A DNA stretch of 29,242 nt from Vescimonas cirricatena (GCF_020687045.1 NZ_JAJEPW010000036.1:1-29242), one strand, 5' to 3'. Positions 7,229-15,500 are shown, counted from the stretch's first letter. Made by a program: numbers and translations. Notes: a model not told the origin generated them from the letters alone.

Positions 7229-8049
7229 GGCGTATCCTCCCGGCGGTGGTCCGCCGTCTCCTGCCCGGCGGGTTGGGCAAAGCCCCAGTCATACAGGGCG
7301 GCATGATCCGCCCAGTCGTTGCCGTCCTGCAGGGTGACAGCCACCAGCCGCCGGCCGTCCCGTTCAGCAGCGCTGACCAGGGTCCGTCCCGCGGCTCTGG
7401 TGTAGCCGGTCTTCATGCCGATGCACCCGGGCACCGCCCGCAGAAGCCGGTTATGATTGGTCATGGTGCGCCCGCCGATGGTGACGCTCCGGGTGGAGCA
7501 CAGGCGCACAAAGGTATGGTTCCCGGCGGCATAGGCCGCCAGACGGGCCATGTCCCGGGCGGTGGAATAGTGGGCCTGGCCGTCCAGACCGCTGGGATTT
7601 TCAAAGGAGGTGTCCTCCATCCCCAGCTCCCCTGCCAGGCCGTTCATCCGCCGGACAAAGGATGCCGTCCCGCCGCAGCCGTCGGCCAGGGCCTCCGCCG
7701 CGTCGTTGCCGGAGCACAGCAGCAGGCCGTACAGCAGCTCCTCCACCGTCACCCGCTCTCCGGGCTTGAGGTACATGGAGGAGCCCTCTGTCATGTGTTC
7801 CTGCTTTACAGTGATGACGTCCGTAGGCGAGGCGCGTTCCAGCGCCACCAGGGCCGTCATGATCTTGGTGGTGCTGGCGATGAGCATCCGCCGGCCGCCG
7901 TTGTGGTCAAACAGCACCTGCCCGGTGTCCGCGTCCATCAGCACGGCGGCAGAGGCGCTGGTGGACACGCCCCACACCCGCACCGGCGTCAGGCACCACC
8001 ACAGCGCCAGCCCCACCAGCAGCCACGTCCGTTTTCTCAATGAGATCAC
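7225..8049 (-). CDS. D-alanyl-D-alanine carboxypeptidase (peptidase S11, DacB/DacF type)
   Basis: 274 residues. An N-terminal hydrophobic segment (residues 8-22), likely a signal peptide, precedes the S11 domain. The three penicillin-binding motifs are STTK (59-62, S59 nucleophile), SGN (113-115) and KTG (213-215). It trims the terminal D-Ala of peptidoglycan stem peptides outside the membrane. It lacks the long C-terminal PBP5_C region and amphipathic anchor of vegetative DacA, like the sporulation paralogs. The position next to gerW, ytfI-like and scpAB matches dacB of Bacillus, which acts on spore cortex. The start is GTG 8049 with a weak SD. A TTG at 8040 is possible. Cortex role is inferred from context. 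Confidence 0.9.
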   Translation of the reverse strand: MISLRKRTWLLVGLALWWCLTPVRVWGVSTSASAAVLMDADTGQVLFDHNGGRRMLIASTTKIMTALVALERASPTDVITVKQEHMTEGSSMYLKPGERVTVEELLYGLLLCSGNDAAEALADGCGGTASFVRRMNGLAGELGMEDTSFENPSGLDGQAHYSTARDMARLAAYAAGNHTFVRLCSTRSVTIGGRTMTNHNRLLRAVPGCIGMKTGYTRAAGRTLVSAAERDGRRLVAVTLQDGNDWADHAALYDWGFAQPAGQETADHRREDTP

Positions 8050-8084
8050 CCCGAATCCATCCGTGATGACCCCATCTTATTCAC

Positions 8085-8483
8085 TCAGAACGTCTCTTTT
8101 GCCGCTTTCTTCTTGTCGATGAAATTCTCCACCCGGTCCATGACCTGGGGCACCAGGTCGATGACCCGGTCCACGGTGCCCACGGCGGGCAGGGCCACGG
8201 GCATCACCCGGGTGACGCCGTCCTTCACCACCAGGAAAGCCACCGGCTCCACCTTGACACCGGCGGTGCTGGCGCCGCCGAATTTGGGGGCCTGCTTGCC
8301 GTAATCGCCGCCGCCGCAGCCGAAGCCGAAGCTCAGCCGGGATACGGGAATCAGGGTCACGCCATCGGGGGTCTGGATGGGCTCGCCGATGATGGTGTTG
8401 GAATCCACCATATCCCGGATCTTGCTCATGGATGCCTCCATCAGCTCCGTCAGGGAATTGTTCTTTCTCTCATTGTTTTCCAT
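8085..8483 (-). CDS. gerW: GerW/YtfJ-family sporulation protein
   Basis: 132 residues. The core GEPIQTPDGVTLIPVSRLSFGFGCGGGDYG is found in the YtfJ/GerW family around residues 33-62, followed by a Gly-rich, beta-forming VKVEPVAFLVVKDG region and a helical C-terminus. In Bacillus subtilis GerW is made in the forespore and is needed for normal germination with L-alanine. The gene lies just after the DUF2953 gene, as ytfI-ytfJ do in Bacillus. ATG 8483 is chosen because AAAGGA is eight bases before it. An in-frame ATG at 8492 would overlap the SD itself. Confidence 0.93.
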   Translation of the reverse strand: MENNERKNNSLTELMEASMSKIRDMVDSNTIIGEPIQTPDGVTLIPVSRLSFGFGCGGGDYGKQAPKFGGASTAGVKVEPVAFLVVKDGVTRVMPVALPAVGTVDRVIDLVPQVMDRVENFIDKKKAAKETF

Positions 8484-8507
8484 GGGTGTCATCCTTTCGT
8501 TTTTATA

Positions 8508-9203
8508 TCAGGCGCTTTTTTCATCGTTGGTCACAGGTTCCTGGGGCTTTTCGGGATTTTCGGCCTTCTGGGCCTCCTCCCGGGGCTTTTTCTCCTTCTT
8601 CCACCGGAGCAGCCACTTCAGCACCGGGATGCCGAAGGCAAAGCCGATGGCAAACAGGTCCCGGATCTGGAAGGACAGGCCCACCTCCCCTTCCGCTTTG
8701 ATTTCGGCGGCGGAATAGTCCACGTCCAGGTGGATGTAGGGATCGGGGATCCGCATCAGCTCCTCCAGCCGGGGCATAAAGGTCCACACCGCCGCGCTGA
8801 TCCAGCCGTAGGTCTCGGCGGAGGCGGCAGGGTCCGGTTCCCCGCCCAGGACCAGCGACAGGCGCAGGGGGTCCACCCGCAGCCGCTGCCGGGTCTTTCG
8901 CAGGGCCCCTTTCAGGGACTTCCACAGATACGGCAGGGCCGACCGGATATCGCCGGGCGTCAGGCCCAGCTTCCGCTTCTCCCGGGGCGCTGCCTTCTGC
9001 TTTTCGGGTGGATTCTTTTTCTCCTTGTGCTTTTTCTGTTTTTTGGGCTTTTTCGGGGGACTCGGCACGATCTGTATCCGCACAGGCCCCGCCACGGCGG
9101 TGACCCGCAGCTCCTGCCCGAAGGCAATGCGCACCCCCACCCGCAGAAACAGCACCGCCACGATCAGTGCCAGCAGTATGCCCAGTATCCACAGTGCAAC
9201 CAT
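8508..9203 (-). CDS. DUF2953 (YtfI-like) membrane-anchored protein
   Basis: 231 residues. One N-terminal transmembrane segment (residues 3-22) precedes a beta segment. A very Lys/Pro-rich linker (about 50-80) comes next, then the DUF2953 domain with SAETYGWISAAVWTFMPRLEELM-type sequence and a beta strand rich in IHLDVDYS around residues 150-175. A second hydrophobic stretch sits at about 185-202. A charged Lys/Glu/Pro tail ends the protein. It is the counterpart of Bacillus YtfI, coded directly before ytfJ/gerW. Its function is unknown, and a spore membrane role is inferred from linkage with gerW. The start has AGAAGGGGGACC upstream. Confidence 0.85.
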   Translation of the reverse strand: MVALWILGILLALIVAVLFLRVGVRIAFGQELRVTAVAGPVRIQIVPSPPKKPKKQKKHKEKKNPPEKQKAAPREKRKLGLTPGDIRSALPYLWKSLKGALRKTRQRLRVDPLRLSLVLGGEPDPAASAETYGWISAAVWTFMPRLEELMRIPDPYIHLDVDYSAAEIKAEGEVGLSFQIRDLFAIGFAFGIPVLKWLLRWKKEKKPREEAQKAENPEKPQEPVTNDEKSA

Positions 9204-9224
9204 GTGGGGTCCCCCTTCTATTGC

Positions 9225-9803
9225 TTATTGTTCCGACTCCTGAACGGCGCCGTCGTCATCCAGCCGCAGCTGTCCGTCGGCCTCCAGGCCCGGGATCTCC
9301 GGCAGATCGTCCAGCGAGTTCAGATGAAATGCCCGCAGAAACGCCTTGGTGGTGCGGTACAGCCGGGGCCGTCCCGGCACCTGCAGCCGCCCGCACTCCT
9401 CGATCAGGTGCCGGTCCAGCAGCAGGCCCACGGTGTAGGCGCTGTCCACGCCGCGAATTTGGTCCACATAGGCCCGGGTGGTGGGCTGATAGTAGGCGAT
9501 GATGGTCAGCACCTCCAGGGCCGGCTGGGACAGCTTCGCAGGCTTGCGGATCTCGAAGGCCCGGCGGATCAGGTCGGCGTACTCCGGAGCGGAGCACAGC
9601 TGCCAGGTATCCTCCATCCGCACCAGGCGCATACCCCGGCGCTCATAGCTGTAGTAGTCCGCCAGGCGGCGCAGCACCTGGTCCACGGTGTCCCGGTCCA
9701 GGTCCAGGGCCACGGCGATGCGGTCCGCCGCCACCGGTTCCCCGGAGGCGAACAGAATTCCCTCTACCGCGGCCTCTATTTCTTTCATTTCCATTGCTTC
9801 CAT
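9225..9803 (-). CDS. scpB: Segregation and condensation protein B
   Basis: 192 residues. ScpB forms the SMC-ScpA-ScpB condensin that compacts and separates chromosomes. Two winged-helix units are visible: residues about 5-80 (EIEAAVEGILFASGEPV) and 85-165 (KLSQPALEVLTIIAYYQPTTRAYVDQIRGVDS). The second holds the conserved LEVLAIIAYxQPxTR motif of the family. Its C-terminus is acidic. Only three bases separate it from the scpA stop, and GAGGA seven bases before the ATG supports 9803 as start. Confidence 0.96.
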   Translation of the reverse strand: MEAMEMKEIEAAVEGILFASGEPVAADRIAVALDLDRDTVDQVLRRLADYYSYERRGMRLVRMEDTWQLCSAPEYADLIRRAFEIRKPAKLSQPALEVLTIIAYYQPTTRAYVDQIRGVDSAYTVGLLLDRHLIEECGRLQVPGRPRLYRTTKAFLRAFHLNSLDDLPEIPGLEADGQLRLDDDGAVQESEQ

Positions 9804-9806
9804 GTT

Positions 9807-10583
9807 TTATTCCTCGGTGTTTTCCGGGTCCTCCCGGCAGGTAACGGTGCAGTCGGCGGCGGGTCCGGCCAGCCGGATGATCCGGCTGCGGCACAGCTCC
9901 AGCACCGCCATAAACGTGGCCACCAGCTCGCTGCGGCTGCGGCTGCCCCGGAACAGCAGCAGAAACCGGGTGATGCCGCCCTCCTTCAGCCGCCGGACGA
10001 TCTCCTTGGCCTTCTGCTCCACGGAATAGGGCTCCCGCCGGACGATCTCGTCAAAGGCCCGCAGAGGCGGCGTTTCCGCCTGGCCCCGGCGGTCGGTGAC
10101 CTCCTGCATGGCGATGACCAGGTCGGCGGGCTGCTGGTCGTATTCATATACCTTGCCCCGCTCCATAGGCTCGGGGTCCCGGGTCAGGATGCTGCGGCCA
10201 AACTCGCCCATGGGGCCCAGCAGCTCCGCCAGGCGGCGCACCCGGGCATAGGCCTCGCCCCGCTGGCGCTCCGCCAGGGACTGGATCAGGGCGTCCATCT
10301 CGTTTTTTGCCTCCTCGTCCTCCAGGGACAGGAGCATCCGGGTCTTGATATACATCAGGTGGGCGGCCATGGTCACAAACTCGCTGGCCACCTCCAGGTC
10401 CATCTCCTTGCGCCGGTCCAGATACGCCAGATACTGGTCCAGGATCAGGGCAATGGGGATGTCCTGTATCTCGATTTTATTTTTGCTCAGCAGGAACAGG
10501 ATCAGGTCCAGAGGCCCCTCGAAATCCTGAAGCTCCTCTTTCCCCTGAACCACCTTTTCCAGCTTATAAATGGGACTTTCCAA
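9807..10583 (-). CDS. scpA: Segregation and condensation protein A
   Basis: 258 residues, the usual size. This kleisin subunit bridges the SMC heads and binds ScpB. The N-terminal FEGPLDLILFLLSKNKIEIQDIPI motif (residues about 21-44) and the SEFVTMAAHLMYIKTRMLL motif (66-85) are characteristic. The C-terminal winged helix includes FMAVLELCR. It starts at TTG 10583, with AGAGGG about ten bases before. No ATG in frame lies nearby. It is the second gene of the operon after the site-2 protease. Confidence 0.96.
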   Translation of the reverse strand: MESPIYKLEKVVQGKEELQDFEGPLDLILFLLSKNKIEIQDIPIALILDQYLAYLDRRKEMDLEVASEFVTMAAHLMYIKTRMLLSLEDEEAKNEMDALIQSLAERQRGEAYARVRRLAELLGPMGEFGRSILTRDPEPMERGKVYEYDQQPADLVIAMQEVTDRRGQAETPPLRAFDEIVRREPYSVEQKAKEIVRRLKEGGITRFLLLFRGSRSRSELVATFMAVLELCRSRIIRLAGPAADCTVTCREDPENTEE

Positions 10584-10597
10584 TTGCCTGTACCCTC

Positions 10598-11254
10598 TTA
10601 AAAGCCGACCACGCGGCAGAATAGCTCATAGGTCCACTGGATGGCGGCGCTCATCCATCTGTCCCCCACGCCCAGCAGCACCACCGCCCACAGCAGCAGC
10701 ATGCCGTATCGCTCATAGCGCAGCATGGTGTTGTAGGCCCGGTCAGGAAGCAGAGAGAACAGCACCTTGCTGCCGTCCAGCGGCGGGATAGGGATCAGGT
10801 TGAACAGCCCCAGGCCCAGAGACAGGATCGCCGTGGTCAGCAGAAAGGTCAGCAACCGCTGGTTGGCGGCGGAATACGGGGCATAGTCATACACCAGCCG
10901 TCCCGCAAACAGCAGCACCAGCGCCAGCAAAAAGTTGGACACCGGCCCCGCCAGGGCCGTCAGGGCCATGCCCTGCTTGGGCCGGCGGAAATACCGGGGG
11001 TCCACCGGCACGGGCTTGGCCCAGCCGAAGCCCACCGTTACCATCATCAGCAGGCCGAACCAGTCGATGTGGCGCAGGGGGTTCAGGCTCAGCCGCCGGG
11101 CCCGCTTGGCCGTGGGATCCCCCAAAGCCAGCGCTGCCAGCCCGTGACACGTTTCATGCACCGTCAGGCACAGGAACACCGACACCAGCCGCAGAACCAT
11201 ATCCCGCAGGGAGCCAAAGTCCAGCGCATTCCACAAATTTTCCAGATATCCCAC
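10598..11254 (-). CDS. Site-2 protease family (M50) membrane metalloprotease
   Basis: 218 residues from the GTG at 11254. The HETCH zinc motif (residues 33-37) sits in the first transmembrane helix and NLIPIPPLDGSK (152-163) gives the third ligand D160. At least four hydrophobic segments are visible. This is the short YwhC/Rv-type S2P without a PDZ domain, which cleaves within or next to the membrane. Substrates are unknown. GGGGAGG lies seven bases before GTG 11254. The ATG at 11278 is upstream of that SD and would have none of its own. Short S2P next to scpA is common in Firmicutes. It is the first gene of the operon after the promoter at 11287-11315. Confidence 0.9.
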   Translation of the reverse strand: MGYLENLWNALDFGSLRDMVLRLVSVFLCLTVHETCHGLAALALGDPTAKRARRLSLNPLRHIDWFGLLMMVTVGFGWAKPVPVDPRYFRRPKQGMALTALAGPVSNFLLALVLLFAGRLVYDYAPYSAANQRLLTFLLTTAILSLGLGLFNLIPIPPLDGSKVLFSLLPDRAYNTMLRYERYGMLLLWAVVLLGVGDRWMSAAIQWTYELFCRVVGF

Positions 11255-11286
11255 AGGGCTTCCTCCCCAAATTAGCATATAAGTGC

Positions 11287-11315
11287 ATTATATCAGAAAT
11301 TCTCTTCGATTACAA
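11287..11315 (-). promoter_or_regulatory. Promoter of the scpAB-gerW-cmk-ispH/rpsA operon
   Basis: Minus-strand TTGTAA (11310-11315) and TATAAT (11287-11292), spacing 17. It lies between the terminator at 11326-11349 and the site-2 protease gene, and is the only evident promoter for the 12 genes down to 1196. Internal promoters inside coding regions were not searched fully. Confidence 0.75.
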
Positions 11316-11325
11316 GCAAAAAAGA

Positions 11326-11349
11326 ACAGCCGCCCGCCGGGGCGGCTGT
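11326..11349 (-). terminator. Terminator after the 104-residue unknown gene
   Basis: Ten-base perfect arms (11326-11335, 11340-11349) with loop GCCG are followed on the minus strand by TTCTTTTTT. It separates the unknown gene from the promoter of the downstream operon. Confidence 0.85.
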
Positions 11350-11372
11350 CCTGCCGATATTTGGCCGTTTTT

Positions 11373-11687
11373 TCAGAGCTTCCGCACCGCCACGTCGCAC
11401 AGCTGCACGCCGATGCCCCGGCTGCGGACGGCCTGGTTTCCCTTATCCAGCAGCTTTTCGCGATTTTTGGTCACCAGCTGCACCAGCAGCTGGTCCTTCT
11501 GCTCCTGGCTCATGGTCCCCAGTACCGTCCGGGCCACGGAGGCCGCCACGTCCGGGTTCCCGGCCAGGACGTTTCCCAGGATGCCGCCCTTTTCCTCCCG
11601 GCGCAGCTTCTCCGCCACCGCAGGGATCAGATACTCCGCAATGGAGTCATAGTCGATGTCGTCCACCAGAATACGCAGTTCTAACAT
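11373..11687 (-). CDS. Unknown 104-residue protein
   Basis: I do not recognise a family. The protein begins MLELRILVDDIDYDSIAEYLIP. It has a mixed alpha/beta look, a Gly-rich GGILGN turn near residue 40, a GTMSQEQKDQLL helix and no transmembrane segment. One Cys is near the end. ATG 11687 has AAGGAG five bases before. The longer frame to 11723 reads back into the pckA terminator and is rejected. The gene sits between two terminators, so it is a single-gene unit, but no clear promoter is visible in the 58 bases before it. Read-through from pckA is possible. Confidence 0.75.
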   Translation of the reverse strand: MLELRILVDDIDYDSIAEYLIPAVAEKLRREEKGGILGNVLAGNPDVAASVARTVLGTMSQEQKDQLLVQLVTKNREKLLDKGNQAVRSRGIGVQLCDVAVRKL

Positions 11688-11705
11688 AGGTTCTCCTTTT
11701 GTAAA

Positions 11706-11736
11706 AACCGGGCTGGGTTTCACGCCCAGCCCGGTT
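11706..11736 (-). terminator. Terminator of pckA
   Basis: Twelve-base perfect arms (11706-11717, 11725-11736) enclose a 7-base loop, and the minus strand then runs into TTTTTAC. It lies ten bases after the pckA stop. Confidence 0.85.
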
Positions 11737-11745
11737 GCTGTTTCG

Positions 11746-13311
11746 TTACGCCTTGGGGCCTGCGGCCACCACTTCCGCGCTCATGCGGGTATACTTCTTG
11801 AAATTCTCCACAAAGCTGGCCGCCAGCTTCCTGCAGCTGGCCTCATAGGCCGCCTGATCCTCCCAGGTGTTGGCGGGGATCAGCAGCTCGCTGGGCACGC
11901 CCTCGATGGAGGTGGGCACCTGGACGCCGAAGGTGGGGTCGGTGACGAACTCCGCCTTCTCGATCTCGCCGGTCAGGGCGGCGGTGACCATGGCCCGGGT
12001 GTAGCGGAGCTTCATGCGCTTGCCGGTGCCGTTCCAGCCGGTGTTCACCAGATAGACCTTTGCGCCGGACTTTTCCACCTTGTCCGCCAGCATGGCGGCA
12101 TATACGGAGGGATCCAGGGGCAGGAAGGGCTCGCCGAAGCAGGTGGAGAAGGTGGGCACCGGCTCGGTGACGCCGATCTCAGTGCCGGCCACCTTGCTGG
12201 TGAAGCCGGAGACGAAGTAATACATGGCCTGGTTCTTATCCAGCTTGCTGATGGGAGGCAGCACGCCGTAGGCGTCCGCCGTCAGGAAGATCACCGTCTT
12301 TGGTACGCTGGGGCTCATGCCGGAGAGCTCTGCATTGGGGATGTACTCCACGGGATAGCCCACCCGGCTGTTCACCGCCAGGGAGTCGTCGTCGAAGTCG
12401 AACTCCCGGGTGTCGGGGTCCATGACCACGTTCTCCACCAGCGCGCCGAAGCGGATGGCGTTGTAGATCTCCGGCTCGCCCTCGGGAGAGAGGTTAATGC
12501 ACTTGGCGTAGCACCCACCCTCGAAGTTGAACACGGAGTCGTCGGCCCAGCCGTGCTCGTCATCGCCGATGAGCTTGCGGGCGGGATCGGCGGACAGGGT
12601 GGTCTTGCCGGTGCCGGACAGGCCGAAGAACACGGCGGAGTCGCCGTCCTTGCCGATGTTGGCAGAGCAGTGCATGGGGAACACACCCTGCTTGGGCAGG
12701 ACATAGTTCATCACGGAGAACACGGACTTCTTGATCTCGCCGGCATACTGAGTGCCGCAGATCACCACCAGATGGGCCTCATAGTCCACCAGAACGGCAG
12801 CCTCGGAGCGGGTGCCGTCCACCTCGGGAATGCACTTGAAGCCGGGGGCGGCGATGATGGTGTAATCCTCATGGAAGCTCTCCAGCTGGTCCGCCGTGGG
12901 GCGGCGCAGCAGCTGGTGGATGAACAGATTCTGGCTGGCCAGCTCGTTGACGATGCGGAAGGCCTTGGTATACTTGGGGTCCGCTCCGGCGAAGCCGTCG
13001 AAAATGAACACGTCCTTATTCTGCAGATACGCCGTGACCTTGGCATAGATGGCGTCGAACCGGGCCTTGTCCATGGGCCGGTTCACCTTGCCCCAGGCGA
13101 TGTCGTCATGGACGGCGGGGGTGTCCACAATGAACTTGTCGTTGGCGCTGCGGCCGGTGTACTTCCCGGTCTTGACCACCAGGGCTCCGGTGTTGGACAG
13201 GGTGCCCTCCCCCCGGCGCAGAGCGTGCTCCACCAGCTGCGCCGGCGTTAGATTGCGGTACACCGCCCCGGCGTTGATGATGCCCAGCTTTTCCAGTCCG
13301 TATGTTTCCAT
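11746..13311 (-). CDS. pckA: Phosphoenolpyruvate carboxykinase (ATP)
   Basis: 521 residues, normal for ATP-dependent PEPCK. It interconverts oxaloacetate + ATP and PEP + CO2 + ADP. In fermenting anaerobes it often works in the CO2-fixing, ATP-forming direction toward succinate or propionate. The kinase-1a loop GLSGTGKTTLS is at 230-240, and IGDDEHGW follows with the metal-binding Asp. The start METYGLEKLG at 13311 has GAGGAGG eight bases before. A much longer frame continues through the threonine aldolase gene in another frame and is rejected. Only 43 bases separate it from the aldolase gene, with no promoter or terminator seen, so the two may be one transcript. Confidence 0.96.
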   Translation of the reverse strand: METYGLEKLGIINAGAVYRNLTPAQLVEHALRRGEGTLSNTGALVVKTGKYTGRSANDKFIVDTPAVHDDIAWGKVNRPMDKARFDAIYAKVTAYLQNKDVFIFDGFAGADPKYTKAFRIVNELASQNLFIHQLLRRPTADQLESFHEDYTIIAAPGFKCIPEVDGTRSEAAVLVDYEAHLVVICGTQYAGEIKKSVFSVMNYVLPKQGVFPMHCSANIGKDGDSAVFFGLSGTGKTTLSADPARKLIGDDEHGWADDSVFNFEGGCYAKCINLSPEGEPEIYNAIRFGALVENVVMDPDTREFDFDDDSLAVNSRVGYPVEYIPNAELSGMSPSVPKTVIFLTADAYGVLPPISKLDKNQAMYYFVSGFTSKVAGTEIGVTEPVPTFSTCFGEPFLPLDPSVYAAMLADKVEKSGAKVYLVNTGWNGTGKRMKLRYTRAMVTAALTGEIEKAEFVTDPTFGVQVPTSIEGVPSELLIPANTWEDQAAYEASCRKLAASFVENFKKYTRMSAEVVAAGPKA

Positions 13312-13354
13312 GTGTCGTTCCTCCTCAAATTGTTCCAATTTGTTCCGGTTTTTA

Positions 13355-14395
13355 TTATTTTCGCAGGGCCTGTACGGCGGCCCGCAGGGCGTCCACGTGC
13401 TCCTGGGTGGTGGCCCAGCTGGCGCAGAAGCGCACGCCGGAATGGGTCTTATCCACCCGCTCCCAGTATTCATAGCCGAAGTTCTTCCCCAGCTCCGCCA
13501 GCTCATCGTCCGGCATAATGGGGTACTGCTGGTTGGTGGGAGAGTCAAACAGCAGCGGATAACCGGCGGACACGAAGATGTCTCGAATCTGATAGGCCAT
13601 CTCGTCGGCGTGGCGGGAAATCTTGAAGTACAGATCGTCGGTGAACAGGGAGTCAAACTGGATGCCCAGCAGACGGCCCTTGGCCATGCGGCCGCCCCGC
13701 TGCTTCATGATGAAGCGGAAATCCTTCTTCAGCGCCGGGTTCATGATCACCACGGCCTCGCCGAACAGGGCTCCCACCTTGGTGCCGCCGATATAGAACA
13801 CGTCGCACAGACGGGCGATCTCCGGTATGGTCAGCTCAGAGCCGTCGGCCATGACGCCGTAGCCCAGCCGGGCCCCGTCGATGAACAGCGGCAGGCCGTA
13901 TTTCCGGCAGGTGTCGTACAGAGCCGTCAGCTCCGCCTTGGAATACAGGGTGCCGCCCTCGGTGGGGTGGGAGATATACACCATGCCGGGCTGGACAATG
14001 TGCTCGGTGGACTCGTCGTTCCGGTGCCACTCCACATAATCCTGCACCTGCTGGGCGGTGATCTTCCCCTCTGCCGCAGGCAGGGTGATGACCTTGTGTC
14101 CGGTGGACTCGATGGCTCCCGCCTCGTGGCAGTTGATGTGTCCGCTGTCGGCGGACAGCACACCCTGCCAGGGCCGCAGAATGGAGGCGATCACGGTGGT
14201 GTTGGTCTGGGTGCCACCCACCAGGAAGTGAACGTCAGCCTCCGGCGCCTGGCAGACGGCGCGGATCTTCTCCCGGGCCGCCGCGCAGTATTCGTCCTCG
14301 CCGTAGCCCACGGTCTGCACCATATTGGTCTCGTTGAGCCGCGCCATCACGCTGGGATGAGCGCCCTCCAGATAGTCGCTGTTGAAATAGATCAT
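13355..14395 (-). CDS. ltaE: Threonine aldolase-type PLP lyase
   Basis: 346 residues, a fold-type I PLP enzyme of the beta-eliminating lyase/threonine aldolase family. HFLVGGTQTNTTVIAS (56-71) binds cofactor phosphate, DGARLG has D173 for the pyridine nitrogen, and GGTKVGAL carries the Schiff-base lysine K206. The likely reaction is L-threonine or L-allo-threonine to glycine and acetaldehyde; tests on this subgroup are few, so substrate and stereospecificity are uncertain. ATG 14395 has AGGAGAGG five bases before. It has its own promoter at 14430-14458 and the LysR gene lies just upstream in the same direction. Confidence 0.87.
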   Translation of the reverse strand: MIYFNSDYLEGAHPSVMARLNETNMVQTVGYGEDEYCAAAREKIRAVCQAPEADVHFLVGGTQTNTTVIASILRPWQGVLSADSGHINCHEAGAIESTGHKVITLPAAEGKITAQQVQDYVEWHRNDESTEHIVQPGMVYISHPTEGGTLYSKAELTALYDTCRKYGLPLFIDGARLGYGVMADGSELTIPEIARLCDVFYIGGTKVGALFGEAVVIMNPALKKDFRFIMKQRGGRMAKGRLLGIQFDSLFTDDLYFKISRHADEMAYQIRDIFVSAGYPLLFDSPTNQQYPIMPDDELAELGKNFGYEYWERVDKTHSGVRFCASWATTQEHVDALRAAVQALRK

Positions 14396-14429
14396 GGAAG
14401 CCTCTCCTTTATTCTATATACTACTCCCC

Positions 14430-14458
14430 ATCATAGCCCAGTCGGCTGGATTTGTAAA
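14430..14458 (-). promoter_or_regulatory. Promoter for the threonine aldolase (and perhaps pckA)
   Basis: Minus-strand TTTACA (14453-14458) and TATGAT (14430-14435) are 17 bases apart, in the gap after the lysR stop. Confidence 0.65.
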
Positions 14459-14472
14459 GCAGGAAAATCATC

Positions 14473-15357
14473 TTATTTGAACCCGTTCACCTGGACCCAG
14501 GCCCGGACGTGGTCCACAAACCGCTGGGTGGAGTTGGACAGGGCCTTCTCGTCCTTGACGCCGATGGCGATGCGCCGATAAAAGGCCTTGGGCGGCTGGC
14601 AGACCACCAGCGGATAGGGACTGTGGCGCACCATCAGCTCCGGCAGCAGACTGATGCCCAGGCCGTTGGACACCATGGACAGAATGGTCCGGTCCTCCCG
14701 TGCGATATATCGCACATGGGGCCGCACGCCCATTTCGTCGAAGGCGGCCCGGATTTCGTAATCGTCTCCCTCCTCCAGCTGGATCACCGGCTCCGTGGCC
14801 AGGGCCTCCACCGGAAAGGGATCGCTGTTGGCCAGAGGATGCCCGCAGGGCACAATGACCTTCAGTTGGTCCAGGTGCAGGGGGTACACCTGCAGTCCCT
14901 TCAGGGACGGCATCCGCAGAAATCCGCAGTCCGCCTGCCCGGTGATGATCAGCTCCTCGATCTGGTCGTAGAAGTCGCAGGTCTGAATTTCGAACTCGAT
15001 GGCCGGATACAGCTTGCTGAAAGACTTCAGAATCATGGGCAGCCACTGGGCGGAGACGCTGGAAAACGAGGCCACCTTCACAAGGCCCGCGTCCATGCCC
15101 CGCAGGTCCGCCGCCTGCTGGGCCAGTCGGTGATATTCCGTGCAGAGCTGCTGAATCTGCGGAAGCAGGGCCCGGCCGTCGCCGGTCAGGGTCACGCCGC
15201 CCCGGTTCCGGCTCAGCAGGGTTACTCCCAGCTCCTCCTCCAGGGAGCTGATGGCGTGGCTGATCCCGGACTGTGAGAAGTTCAGCTCCTCCGCCGCCTT
15301 GGTAAAGCTGCCGCATTCCACGGTTTTCAGGAAAATCTGGTATTTTGTGGCGCTCAT
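14473..15357 (-). CDS. LysR-family transcriptional regulator
   Basis: 294 residues. The winged helix-turn-helix at residues 4-63 (FLKTVECGSFTKAAEELNFSQSGISHAIS region) is the classic LysR N-terminus, followed by the effector-binding domain (about 90-290). ATG 15357 is preferred because GAGG lies eight bases before it. A GTG at 15366 would lack a proper SD. LysR proteins usually activate a neighbouring or divergent target. The divergent zinc-ribbon gene at 15501 and the downstream aldolase are the two candidates. It has its own promoter at 15393-15421. The effector is unknown. Confidence 0.92.
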   Translation of the reverse strand: MSATKYQIFLKTVECGSFTKAAEELNFSQSGISHAISSLEEELGVTLLSRNRGGVTLTGDGRALLPQIQQLCTEYHRLAQQAADLRGMDAGLVKVASFSSVSAQWLPMILKSFSKLYPAIEFEIQTCDFYDQIEELIITGQADCGFLRMPSLKGLQVYPLHLDQLKVIVPCGHPLANSDPFPVEALATEPVIQLEEGDDYEIRAAFDEMGVRPHVRYIAREDRTILSMVSNGLGISLLPELMVRHSPYPLVVCQPPKAFYRRIAIGVKDEKALSNSTQRFVDHVRAWVQVNGFK

Positions 15358-15392
15358 GTCCCCCACCTCGTCTTTCTTTGACTGTATTCCTC

Positions 15393-15421
15393 ATTGTACA
15401 CCCTTTTTTTCATGACTTCAA
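15393..15421 (-). promoter_or_regulatory. Promoter for lysR gene
   Basis: Minus-strand TTGAAG (15416-15421) and TACAAT (15393-15398), spacing 17. It lies back to back with the plus-strand promoter at 15436-15464, with only 14 bases between the -35 boxes, so one bound protein could affect both. Confidence 0.65.
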
Positions 15422-15434
15422 TCGAAAATATGCG

Positions 15435-15450
15435 TTTTACAAATGTAAAA
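15435..15450. promoter_or_regulatory. Inverted repeat TTTTACA-AA-TGTAAAA in the divergent promoter region
   Basis: A perfect 7-2-7 inverted repeat covers the -35 box of the zinc-ribbon gene promoter. A site at the divergent promoter of a LysR gene is a natural place for LysR or another dimeric regulator. LysR sites usually show T-N11-A, and this repeat contains T and A at that distance. Confidence 0.4.
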
Positions 15451-15464
15451 TTCTATGATATCCT
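15436..15464 (+). promoter_or_regulatory. Promoter for the zinc-ribbon protein gene
   Basis: TTTACA (15436-15441), 17-base spacer, TATCCT (15459-15464). Transcription would start about 30 bases before the ATG. Confidence 0.55.
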
Positions 15465-15500
15465 ACCCATGGACTTGAGGAAAGAGAGGAGAAATCGAAA

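Noticed and set aside
13312..13656. N-terminal extension of pckA
   Set aside because: It overlaps the aldolase gene in another frame and ends at a clear SD and ATG for pckA.
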